A stretch of DNA of 64,000 bases from Tenodera sinensis (Eukaryota > Arthropoda > Insecta > Mantodea > Mantidae), in contig CM060972.1 in NCBI GenBank assembly GCA_030765045.1, positions 3,146,501 through 3,210,500 of the forward strand. Direction: 5' to 3'. Positions 34,701 to 47,092 of this stretch are shown piece by piece (position 1 is the first letter of the stretch; every line of letters starts with the position of its first letter). Both the position numbers and the translations under genes were made by a program. The notes beneath the pieces were generated by a model. The model saw only the letters and a list, made by a program, of their open reading frames with translations. It was not told the DNA's origin and made no database searches.

Positions 34701-37700
34701 ACTAGAAACAATATATTCCGGGCTTATGGGCCGTGGTCTACTGGGTTTCTTCTTCTTCTCAGACGTTTCGTCTACGACTATGGCAGACATCATCAGCGGC
34801 AGGGAGGTCGAAGTATCCTAGAGGAGATTTCAACAGCAACTGTGCTCTGATGTACGGTAGTAAAGTCTTACTATTGTTATTGGATATTCGTGTGGTGGTG
34901 GAACCTCTCTTAGGGTGTAATGCTCTGTTGATTTCACGTTTGGTATAGCCATTCAATTGCACTGTTTTATGTAGGTATTCAAATTCTTGGTTTAGATATT
35001 GTGGTTCACAAATGCGTCTGCCAAAGTATTGATTGTAGCGTGTTTTTGTTTCGGATGGTGGTTAGAGTTCTTGTGAAAGTAGCGGTCCGTATGGGTCGAT
35101 TTTCAATACACTGTGTGGCCTAATGTGCCATCCTCTTTCCTGTTAAATTAAATGGCTATACTAAACATGAAATCAACAGAGCATTACACCCTAAGAGAAG
35201 TTCCACCACCACACAAATATCCAATAACAATAGTAAGACTTTTCTACCGTACATCAGGTCAGTGACAGACCACATTGGGAAACTACTCAAACGCCACAAC
35301 ATTAACACCATTTTCAAACTCACAAAATAGATCTGCAATATATTCCCATCAGCCAAAGACCCCAGGGATCCTCTATCTACAGCGGGAGCGTACAATTAAT
35401 TAAAATTCTTTTTTTTCTTGTTTAACGACGCTGTCAATTACCAGGAACACATTACCAGGAACACATCAGCGTCGCCGGTGTGCCGGAATTTCGTCCCACA
35501 GGAGTTCTTTTACATGCCAGTAAATCTACTGACATGGAGCTGTCGTTTTTAAGCACACTTAAAAACCATCAGCCTGGGCCGGGTTTGAACCCGTGACCTT
35601 GGTATCAGTAGGCCAGCATCTAACCAACTGAGCCACCCAGACTGATGCAGGAGTGTACAGAATACCATGTTCATGTAGTAAAGTATACATTGGAACCACA
35701 AAGCGAAGCATAAACACTCGCATTGACGAACACAAAAGAAGTTGCCGTTTGGGTCAGACTGAAAATTCAGCAATTGCAAAACATACCATAGAAGAAGAAG
35801 GTGAACACATCATCCAGTGCAAAAACACATATATTCTAGCCCCAACGTCCCACTACTATTCTCGTTTATTCCACAAAGCCATTGAAATACAAAAGCATAA
35901 AAACAACTTCAATCGCAAAGAGGAAGGCCTTAAGCTTAACAGATTATGGCAAACAGCACTACAAAAAGCAAAAATCAAGAACTCCACACAAGCCAATCAG
36001 ATGCCAGCAGATCTCAACACGCCACCAACATTGGCCCCGCCCGTTGCCCATCCGGACCAATCACAACAGACCTCCCCTCCAGCCACTGATGATGTCTGCC
36101 GTAGTCGCAGATGAAACGTCTGGGAAGAAGAAACCCAGTAGACCACCGCCCATAAGCCCAAAATATATTGTTTCTAGTATTGATACCAGCCGTGAAAGCC
36201 TTAGAATCTCAATGATTACAACACATTTTTAGATCACAAGCAGGAAGTAAGAGAGCAAAGATAAGAATTTATAAAACCATGGTGAAACCAGTAGTAAGTT
36301 ATGGAAGTGACTGTTACTCAAGGAAATGCCCTGAGATAGAACACTTGGTGCCAGTTGTACAAAATGACAAGAACAAATGATGAGTTGAGAATGCTTTATA
36401 AAGATCTGCATTAACTGCGGATATTAAGAGAAAGAGATTGGAATGCATAGGACATAATACAAAGATGAATGAAGATAGGTTGGTGATAAAGATTTTTAAA
36501 GGGAAAATAAATGGAATAGGAGGAAATGCACGACCAAGAATAAGGTGGATAAATAAGAAGGCCTAAAATGAAGAGTTGCAGGAGAAAAGCAGAGGATAAA
36601 AATGATTGGATTGCTGTTCATGAAGGAGACTAAGGTCCTCAGAGGATCGTACTGGGTTTATTTGTGATGCATGTTTAATCTACTAACAGGATACAGGACC
36701 TACTGTTTCTGCAAAACTACTTCAACTCACCAACTCATGTAACAGCATAGCTACATACGCATCCTCTGTAAGACAATTGCAATGTCGGCCAACAGATAAG
36801 TAGTTGCTGCCGACACAAGTCTCTCATCTGTACAGTTTTACTTCACTCTGTAACAAATTATTAAATACAATTATGTACACACTTACATCAACTAACTTTG
36901 TTAATGATGAAAATAATACAGTGTGTCTAGTCTGTGTGTTTCACATTGCAAACTTACTTTACTTTAGTTATATCAGAACCAGATAAAAAGCATTTGACAA
37001 ATGATTCACAGAACTCTTGCCGTTTATGACTGCAACAATCACCTTACTACATTAGAATGTTAAAAAATTGTAATGTGGACACCGCAACAGAACGTTATCT
37101 GTGTTTCTGGATTGGTTGAAACAACATCTGAGCAGAACGAAATGCTTACTTTAACCTTGGCCATCATGATGTCCCTTTCCATGCAAGCATTATATACAGT
37201 TATGAAAATCTAACAGTCTTTTGTCTAAGCATGGAAAGCATAGCAAGTGGAATGAGTCTGGAAAGTATTACTACAGCCTTTGCATGGAAAGTTAACTTCA
37301 TTACAAAAGGATAGCACTGTCCTCTTCAATTTTATTCAAAATGTCTTCCATTTGTTTTTGTCACTAGTGTAACTGAATCATGTAGGACCATAAACATAAT
37401 ATTTTGTATTGTGAGATTAGGCTTGGCACATAACAAAGGATGGACGCGGCCAAGCTACTTCATAGTACATGCCGTGCCAGCGAGTGGGCGAAGGCTGCCT
37501 CACGTGACTGCTGTGTTTCCATGACTGTCAACAATCGAAGCAGCAGAAAGAAAAGGTGTTTCAAGAATGTTTGTGAGATTTCTAGCTTCATCATTTCCAG
37601 CACATGTACATGTGGAACTTGATAAAGGTGATCCGCAGTACATAAGGAGGTCAGAGAAGAGCAGAGCAGTGAGTTTTACACAAGGCGGTCAGTGAGTGTG

Positions 37701-40700
37701 AGACAGCTGTGTATGTGTGTTGGTATGTTGTAAGAAGATTCAATAAACATCACAAGTGATTACACCATTGTAAGTAGTACATGACAGACAGAGGAAATGA
37801 AGATAAGACACTAAAAGGACTGAGCAAGGTTATAAGAAGTAAAAGTTGTGATAGCACAAAAGGCTCTGGACTGTGTTAGTGACAAGATGTGGTAAAATGT
37901 TAGAAGACAATGAAGTGATAGAAAAGTAACCGAACTGCTCATCATGAACTGTGGACCAAGTAATGGCAAACGTTACAATGTCACATCAAATTGACTTTTT
38001 CAGACTTCTTTCAAGGGCCATATGAATCCTTTCCATATTTTGTGCAAACACATTCTGTTTCCCATGTATAGACAAAAGACTACCAGTTTCTTGTAATCGT
38101 CTGTGCCATTTTCCTAATGCTTACATACGAGGGGACATCATTATGATAAGCAAGGTTATATACAGGCCAAACATTTTGCTGTACATGCTTCACACTTTTT
38201 GTTTCAGCCAATCCAAACACACAGAAAGTCTTTTGTTGTTTTGTCCACATTGCCATCTTTACACATTCTAATCTAATAATGCGACATTGTTCATTGTCAC
38301 AATCATAAATGACAAGAAACCTACAAATCATATGTCAAATGTTTTTTATCTGCATCTAATACAACTAGTTATATAAGTCTGTAATGTTAAACTATAGGCC
38401 CGACACCCTGTCCAAGCATTGTAGGTACCTGCTCACTAGATTACACTGAACCTTGGCTATGTTCGTTATCACATCCTTACAATGGAGGAATTGTTTTGCT
38501 TTACATGAAGGCAGAAAATAAACAACCCAAATCAAAGTAAAGTAACTGCTCACAATTCTTCAACTGTAGTTAGCTTACCTTTTAAACTACTCTTAAAAAT
38601 CAACTTCAAATCACTGAAAACCCTGAAATTACCTCTGTAGCTTTTCTTGGTGGATCTTGAATGCAGTATGTTTAATCACAAACTCATCAATATGTAAATT
38701 CACGAACTAAAACTGGCATCTAAAGCACAATATGCACAGTTCAGAGAGGCTTTTAATATAATTTCCAAAATTTGTTAAAAATATATTTTGCTTAAGACTT
38801 CTCTATCCTTTACACTTTTACTGTGATATTTATTATAAAACAGTTTACTCTAAGTGAAAGAGATAATTATTAGGTATATATAAGAACCTTCATGTAAAAA
38901 CACAACAAAATTAGTATCACAGAGTGCTACTTTCCAGAACAAAAGTTAATGGAATACTTCAATTTTTGTGCAAGTACCAACATGCTTAGAAAATAATGAA
39001 TTATATTTTCATCATTTGCTTAGTTAATGTAAGCAAATACACTGTTATATTTAATAATTTTATGACAATGGCTGGTGTTTTCAACTGAATGGGCCTTTGC
39101 TACAAATAACCACACACTATTGGCTGACTGCTGAAGAGCAGGTTGCAGATAAAACCAATCACCTTAATTAGTTACATGCTACAAGCTCTCACCAACTCAA
39201 CTATCAAACTTTCCCGCCTGATTACTAGAGCTCGGCATTTGCTTATTTTGTTCCTTCATTTAGAATTGTTACCTTTTAAACACATATAACTTGCACTTAA
39301 TAACATTTATAAAGGTGAAACTAGTACCAATGGAAAGAATAGTTTTGTTTATACTATTACAGTTGGCAATAATGAGATTGTGCAATATTTAAAGTTACAC
39401 ATAGGATAGGCAAGTGTTCTCTGTTCTCAATTACCTTGTTAACCCTTTTACTGCTCACATATTTTCCACATGGTGACCCCTCCTTGCTCACATATTTTTT
39501 ACTTTCTCTACTGGTAAGTAGAGGAAGTACTGTATTCCACCCAAAAATTTGATGTTGAGATTTCACTGGAAATATATGTTTTGAGACCCCCTGGATCCAA
39601 AAAAAGCATTTTTAGAAAAAGGTCTGTGTGTCTGTCTGTGGACAGCATAACTCAAAAACGAAAAGTTGGTTAAAAACCAAAGTTGGTATCTAAGTGCAAT
39701 GTCTTTCAAGGATGCAACATGAAGATTTTGAAGAAAATAGCCCCACCCTAAACTACCCTTTACATGGAAAACTTTTCGAAAATTTTGATTTTCTTGAAAA
39801 TGACTAACGATTTTGATTAAAATGTCATGTTTGAGATATTTTGATGACAAATGAAATTTACATTTTGAATTTTCAAACAATAGCCTGCGTAATTCTATTT
39901 ACTCTGGATATCTTTTGAATAACTTGTAAACCGTGAAAGATAGAATCTTACTGAACAAAAAAACATAGATCTTGCTAAAACACACAATTTATGTCTGAAT
40001 AAATTTTTTTGTAGAGTGAACCATTTCGGAGATATTCCTTGTTATTTGTGTCAGTTTCGGAAAACTTAAAACTAGTGAGTGTGTTGCACAACGATGGTTC
40101 CAACGTTTCAGCAATGGAGACGAAAACACTTAAAGATTTACCAGGTTGTGGGAGAACTAAAGTATGGAATATTGAGGATAAACGCAAAGTTTTGTGAGAA
40201 AATCTACAGAAAAGTATGCACTGGCTTTCAGAAGAACTTGGTGCATCAAAAGATACCATACATCGTCACATTAAGACACTAGGAAAATACAGATAAGTAT
40301 CTGTAGATCTGTACCTCATGAACCGACACCTCAACAGGCTCAATGTAGAGTGGATATCTGTCGTCAGCTTATCCATAATCCCATGGATGATAGATTTATC
40401 CGGAGAATTGTCACTTGTGATGAAAAATGGGTATATTACCGAAACCCTGATGCCTCGAAACGTGGCTTGATCCCTACCAACCTGCCAAAGCCATTGTTAA
40501 AAAAAAATTGGTTCCATCTCTAAGTAATGTTGTGTGTCTGGTGGAATTTTGAAGGTGTGATTCACCGGGAGTTTGTTTCAAATGGGTGGGCGATTGATGC
40601 GGATCTTTATTTTCAACAACTGGAACGAGTTCATGAAATTTTGAAACGGAGATACCCAGCATTAGTTAACTCAAATAGAGTTCTATTGCAACAGGACAAT

Positions 40701-43700
40701 GCAAGACCCCATACTGCAAGAAAACCATGTAAAAAATTCAGGAATTGGGAGGAATCGAACTGCTACCACACTCAGCATACAGCCCTGATCTTGCACCATC
40801 AGATTATGATATTTTCCGAGTCAACAGTTGTCACCTGTACATGCGTGAATACAACTTTGCCCTCTTTTTTTTTTTTTAGAGAATTAACCGACAGCGGGCA
40901 TGATTTTGCCCTTTTTCAAAAATACTCTGCAACAGCTCATACAGCCAATTTTTGATGAGAACAATTGAAAGTGTGTTTCAGGACAGAATTATCAGTAGAG
41001 AGTTGTGGCCCCCTTGGCCCCCCAACCTCACCCCCTGCGTTTTCTATCTCTGGGGTAATCTAAAGCATAAAGTGTACAAGACAAACCCACACACCCTGGA
41101 AGAATTAAAACAAAATATCGAACAGGAAATTGCCAGCATTTCTCAATGTAAACTATGGCAAGTGATGGATAATTTCCTAAAGAGGTGCCAAAAATGTATG
41201 GACAACGATGGTGGCCAGTTTCAGCATCTGCTATAATTATATTGTTAAGTAAAGCCTTTAAAAGTAGTTTTAAAAATGCTGTATGGTTTTATCTGCATTG
41301 TTCTATGACAGCGGCAGTCGGTGACGAGTGCAGACAAAACACAGTGCAGCTGATTCACAGTCTTTTGGATCACCCATTACTATAGAAATGCTAGTACTGT
41401 AGCAGAAATTATGTGCTCAGGAAATTTAATTTCCAATAACATGATGATTCGTGTTGATATTATATTTACTTGTATCTACCAAAAATGTGTCAATTTCCTA
41501 TTACATGAATGCCATATTGTGTTTCTGTAAAATATATTATTGTATCCGAAACTGTTTGGTAATATGGAGCATGACCAGCATCGATTGTGAGTGAAAACCC
41601 TGAAAAAGGACAAAAAACAGTGGTAGCTGAGTTCTGTAACCAAGAAGAATAAATAAACAACTTTTTTTCAGTACAGTCGCAAAATAGACCTCAAATTGTG
41701 AAGACGTATAATTCTGTGTAAGTAATAGCATACGTGCAACATCCAATATGAAAAATGTTGATAATTCGCAATCTTAAAAAAGAATATTAAATAGCAAAAT
41801 AACGGATACTTATAGATATAAGTGACACCATTTTGAACTTCACATAAGACAAATACAGAAAAGGAAACTTTATCAAAACAACATTCCAAATAGTTTCAAA
41901 AAGCACATTTAAAACATGTTATCTGATTATAAATCAAATTAATTTTGTTGGAATCCTGACTTTAAATGGAAAAACATCAGCCCTCGCCATATTTATCGGT
42001 AGTCACTTGCTAAGTATGATCCTGAAATAAAGAGCTCCTCACTGTGCTACCACAGTACATATAAACTACACTAGAATGACAAGTTTACAAACCTCTTGAT
42101 CCTCCGGAAGGTCGTTCTTTGTGCTTTTCTTTTCTTCTGGTTTGTTGTCTGTTTTCCTTCTCTTGCTAGGTAAGAGATCATCAATATTTTCTTTTTCTTT
42201 TGTTATAGTAGAGGATTTACTACCTGTATGAAAAGAGAATAACACTTTATATTGATGTAACTCTTTCCACACTTTGCTGTGTACGCACAACATACATAAA
42301 ACAATAGTAACAATGAAGATTTATGGGGATTTAGAAAACATATTAAACAATATATTATGAAAGTTCTAAGGCTTTCACGGCCGGTGCCAATACTAGATGC
42401 AATATTAACCGGGCTTGTGGGCCGTGGTCTATTGGGTTCCTTCTTCTTCCCAAACGTTTCGTCTGCGACTACTACAGTTCAAAAGTATTGGAAAGCACGA
42501 ATGCTAATGGCTTCATTGCCAGATGCAAGGCACTAGAAAACAACAACAACAACACTTTTCTTAACCAATTTCTTTAATTACTTAATGTGGTTTATTTAAT
42601 AAATATGAACCGAGTGTAATTCTAACCTCACACTGCTGCAGTATAAGATTTGACAGTTGCAATAACAGTCGGATGTAAACAGCTCTGCGCAGAGAGTAAC
42701 ATGTGCTTGTTGGCAGGGAGATACAATCGCGTACCCACTTTAAGCTCGGAGGGACTATAGTGGTACATGCATCAAAGACGCTCAAAGTCAGGCTGCCTTA
42801 TGTGAGTGTTATGAACACATGACAACAATTACAGCAGCAGAACCAAAAGGCATTTTCAAAATTATCTGTGACGTGTGCAATGGCCGGATATTTGTAGAAG
42901 TTTGAGAAAGGTTCATGTTACTCTTCCTTGCTGTACAAGGGGGCAAGGACGCCTTTTGAGTGATTTATTATTTTGAAACCCTGTGTGATGTTGCACAATT
43001 ACTACCAAAGTTATGTCAGAAATAAGTTACTCTATGCATCTTACAAACTTATTTTCATACATTCTTGTGGAATTATGCATCCAATTTGGATAAAAAACCA
43101 TTTATTTTTTCAAAATTGGCTGATCAATGTATTGTTTATAATGCTTCTATGAAGCACATATTAGAAGGAATGTAACGACTTCCCTTCCACCCTGTATTTG
43201 TATACTGAGCTCAAATTAAAAATTTTGGAAAGATACAATAAACTGTAGCGTCCAAGGGCCATTTCATATGAGCATATCAAAAAGTGATTTACTATTAATA
43301 AATATATTATAAAAATAGTTTGACATATGACATTGAAATTTTGTGTATACTATTTATTTTATGTTCTGAGTGTGTGGAAAAAAAATTCAGAGCAATCAGA
43401 AGGAAACTGTAGATTTTTTAATTTTCGCAGATACATTGCCTTAACACTGTGAAACAGTTTCATTTTGCTTCTGAGAATAAGGTTGCTCAATACAGCATTT
43501 ATTAGTGAGACTAAAGTTAACAGTTATGTGTTATATTTCGTTGTGTGCAACCAATGATAACTGACTTACTTTTAGATATTGAAGCAATCAGAGCTTCATC
43601 TTCTTCATAAGCTGATTCCTCAGAACTACTGCAAGATGCATCCTCTTGACTTGCCCTTTTTTCTTTCAATCGTATTAGCTGCAAAGTAAACACAAATTCA

Positions 43701-46700
43701 TTACTTATGATAGATAAGGAGTCAAAAATGATACTGAGGTGCATGTATTTATTTTTGGGGATTCTGATATGGGAAAAGCTATCCATTAACAATTTAAGAA
43801 AGATCAAACAGATGAAAGCCCATTGTTTGAAAAGAGCATTAACAATAGGATTGACAACACCCACGAGATTGACCTATGAACTGGCTAAAGAGACCTACAT
43901 CAAAGACCTGAGGCTAAAAGCCCCTCTGCTATCTACATTAACGTATGACAAGCTAAGAGATGAGAGAAGCAAAAAATGGCAGGAAAGGGTTTGATCCCCG
44001 GTACCAGCATGGGGATTTTATCCCCCCTGGGAGGTATAGCACAGGGTGCATCAGCCTCACCAATTGAGGAGCTACTTGATGGAGAAGTAGCGGTCCCAGG
44101 TCGAGAAGACCGCATAACTGGCCGGGAGGGATCAGAGCACTGACTGCATCCCACCCTCCAGTACTGTACCCCACCAATGACACCTGTAGTGGGTAGAGGT
44201 GGGGGGTGCAGCAGCTGGGCAGTAGGCCTTGGCTCTTCATGGGCTGTCATGCCAGGGTTTAGTTTAGTTTTGTGAAATCTTGTTTTTTTGGGAGAAGATA
44301 CTTACTTGAGATAAACTTGAAAATCAAAATGTTTACTAAATAAAAATGTTTGTCGCAATTGTTAAGTCATTTCCGAGATACAAGAGATATAAAGATACAT
44401 ATAAATATTTCATAAGAACCATCATTTTAACCATAAAACGTAATACTTTGTATATCCATTTCAAACATATAGACAGGACGAGCTGTAAAACATAAACTAA
44501 TATAGTTAGGTCAACTTTCTTACTGTATTCTAATAGACCTAGAAGAGGACTTTAAAACGCTAGCTCATCTGCTAAAATTGATTAACAGAAAAATTATGGC
44601 CAAAATAAGGTTTAGACTAATTGTGACTGTTAGGCGGAGAGTAAGATGACTAAGTCAACTTTCTTTAGCTTTTCTAAAAGCTCTTGACAAGGCCTTTAAT
44701 ATCCTGGTTTGTTTGTTGAAATTGGCCCATTAACAGAGAAATTATGACCAAAATAAGGTTTATAGTAATTGTGACTGTTACACGTAGACTAATATAGCTA
44801 AGTCAACTTCTTACTGTATTCTGATAGCCCTGGAAGAGGACTCTAAAACGCTACTTTCTTTGTTGAAATTGGTCTGTTAGAAGAGAAGAAAAAGCCAAAA
44901 TAAGATTCAAATGCTCTGTAGAAATGGGAATAAAAAATGTTATTTTTTATGTAAAATTGCATTTTTTCAGGAATGACACTATATAAACTTAAAAAGCAAA
45001 ACCCTGTCTGAATACAAAATTTGATTGAAATCGTTAGAACCATTTCCAAGATGCAAGATATTAGTCAACTCTGAATTCAAAAAAATTATTGCAAAATATT
45101 ACTATGAAAAATCAAAGAATAAAAGATGGGAACTACCAAACATTCAAACAGTAAATCCTGAGTTTCCTTTAAAAACAGCAGTTGCAACCTTCAGGTTGAT
45201 TACAGGACATGATTGTCTGGCAAAACATTTAAACACAATTGGGATGTATTCTTCACCGCTCTGTCCTCTATGTGATCTGCAAGAGGAAATGGACCGAGAC
45301 CACCTTCAAATATGCCCAGCCACTTCTAGTGCCCCATCCATCAGTGAAAAATATTGGAGAGCAAGAGGATTAATGACTTCATTGTCAGAAATCCAGCATT
45401 AGCTAACAACAACTATAACTGTATATGCTGCTCTAAAACAATTCTAGACAAAATCACGCAAACATGGCATCCACTGATTAATTAATTAACAAGGCGTCTA
45501 AACAGAATCTTGTTTTAAAATCCATCGCTTCACTTCTCTGCAACGGGTTCAAAATCAAGGGTTTCTGTGGTAACATAAAGGATGCAGTAACACCAACTAT
45601 GACCATAGCTTTACCATGGTTATATTTTATGAACTGTTGTCAGTACTAATGCAACCTAACAGATGAAATATCACCAAATATAACTAGACCGCGCCATAAT
45701 GGGGAAAACATGTCACTGTTGTCTAAAGTAGCTATGGTAACTAATTTGTTTGTATAGCTTTGAGAATGAGTTGGAATCAATTCAAAACTTGTCAGCACCA
45801 AAGAACTTGCAATATTATTATGATAATGTCGAAAGATGGAAAATATATTTGCTGCATGTAAAGTAAAGAAGATCCAAAATACCAGCATCAGATGACATGG
45901 CACAAGTCACCAATAAGAACAAACAATGGGAGAAGGGGAAAGCAGATATCAGACAAGAGCCAGTCGACCAGTTAGCTGATGATTAGGAGGAAGTTTTGTT
46001 GAAACATGTTCTGGCATAATTTTCACAAGTTGGAGTAGAGATTTACCAAGTTTCTAACAAATCTGAATACAATTGTCAAGTTTGTTCCTAACATCAAAAT
46101 GTTTACTTTGATACTGCATTTCTACCGTACAATTTTTGCACACAAACCCAGTATACAAGAGTGGATCATAAAGTAATACACAAATTTTTCTCTGCCTTGG
46201 TATTGCAGCTAGGATGTTGAAACTTCACCAAGATATAGTTTGAAGTTTTTATTACAGGTACCAGTTTTGTCATGTACAGTTCTAGCGAGAGAAGAGTGAA
46301 CCATGCAACAAAGACGGTGCAAATGTTGCTAACGTTCTTGTGAACAACAGCAAAGCGTAGCACTAAAGTGCATAACTGAGTGAAATTCACAGTGACATGC
46401 GTGGCATTTATGGGATGACCGTGATAACCTTTGTGATTTACCATGTATCAGATGGCTGGTGAAAGGTGCAAACCCACAGAACATTACAGCCACTCATGCA
46501 GCAATTGTTTACAGGCACACATGTGATACAGACCAGACCTTGCACCATCAGACGTTCATCTGTTTAGCCCCATGAAGAAATTCCAGGCCGGTCAAGGGGT
46601 TGCAAGAGATACAGAAGTAAAATCACCAGACTGCAGATAGCTATACTCCAACTGAACTTACTTCTATGAACAGGATATGATGAAACGGGAATAATGATGA

Positions 46701-47040
46701 GAGAAATGTTTTGAGAAAGTTGGCACCTATTGGAAAAATCTGATGTGTTGCACTCACGTGACTTTCTCTCTTCTTACCAACTCTTATTCCTCTATCTTCT
46801 TCATCTCAGTTGAGATAAACGTTAGAGGAAATTATCTTAATGCTGATTTTCTTTTAGGTGCAAGGGGAATATGAGAATACAGTAGGCTTTGAGTGATAGT
46901 CAAATCTTTTAAAGCTTTGAAATTCCATTCTATTTGCACAAGAGAGAAAAATGTGAATAACGATCTTCCATTTGAGAAAAGTATAAGTACTGCAGAACTC
47001 GCACAAATGACAAGGAATATCCCCATAAAGGTTAACCCCA

Positions 47041-47092
<52 letters not shown>

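Larger units (their letters stand above)
34700..36213 (+). mobile_element. Penelope-like element 2 with inverted ends
   Basis: Flanked by the 10-bp duplication GATTACAACA (34690-34699 and 36214-36223) within the RTE LINE. About 80 bp at 34711-34795 are the reverse complement of 36090-36170 (GTAGACCACNGCCCATAAGC-like end). The left part also carries a - strand coding piece that duplicates the + strand piece at 35150-35300, so the copy is a partial inverted dimer, an arrangement known for Penelope. Confidence 0.88.
26100..36650 (+). mobile_element. RTE-type LINE, the outer layer of a nested stack
   Basis: Pieces in order: 26100-26999 (AKEEIETKGLRR; RWKEYFKELFTDEN; NYRGISLLNMCYKTL; PYAEDIL), 33193-33742 (ILEKFYKFKIELDLLF, FKQAFRK, VAYADDVFIFG at about 33506, KARIAAGNRCY), 34687-34699, and 36214-36650 (FRSQAGSKRAKIRIYK, MVKPVVSYGS). 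The reading resumes at the same codon after each insertion is taken out. Stops and frame changes show that the LINE itself is dead. Motif style is RTE/BovB. Confidence 0.85.

Noticed and set aside
37440..37750. Solo LTR or small host gene
   Set aside because: Only an AATAAA-like motif and local composition support it; no boundaries, partner LTR or splice sites.
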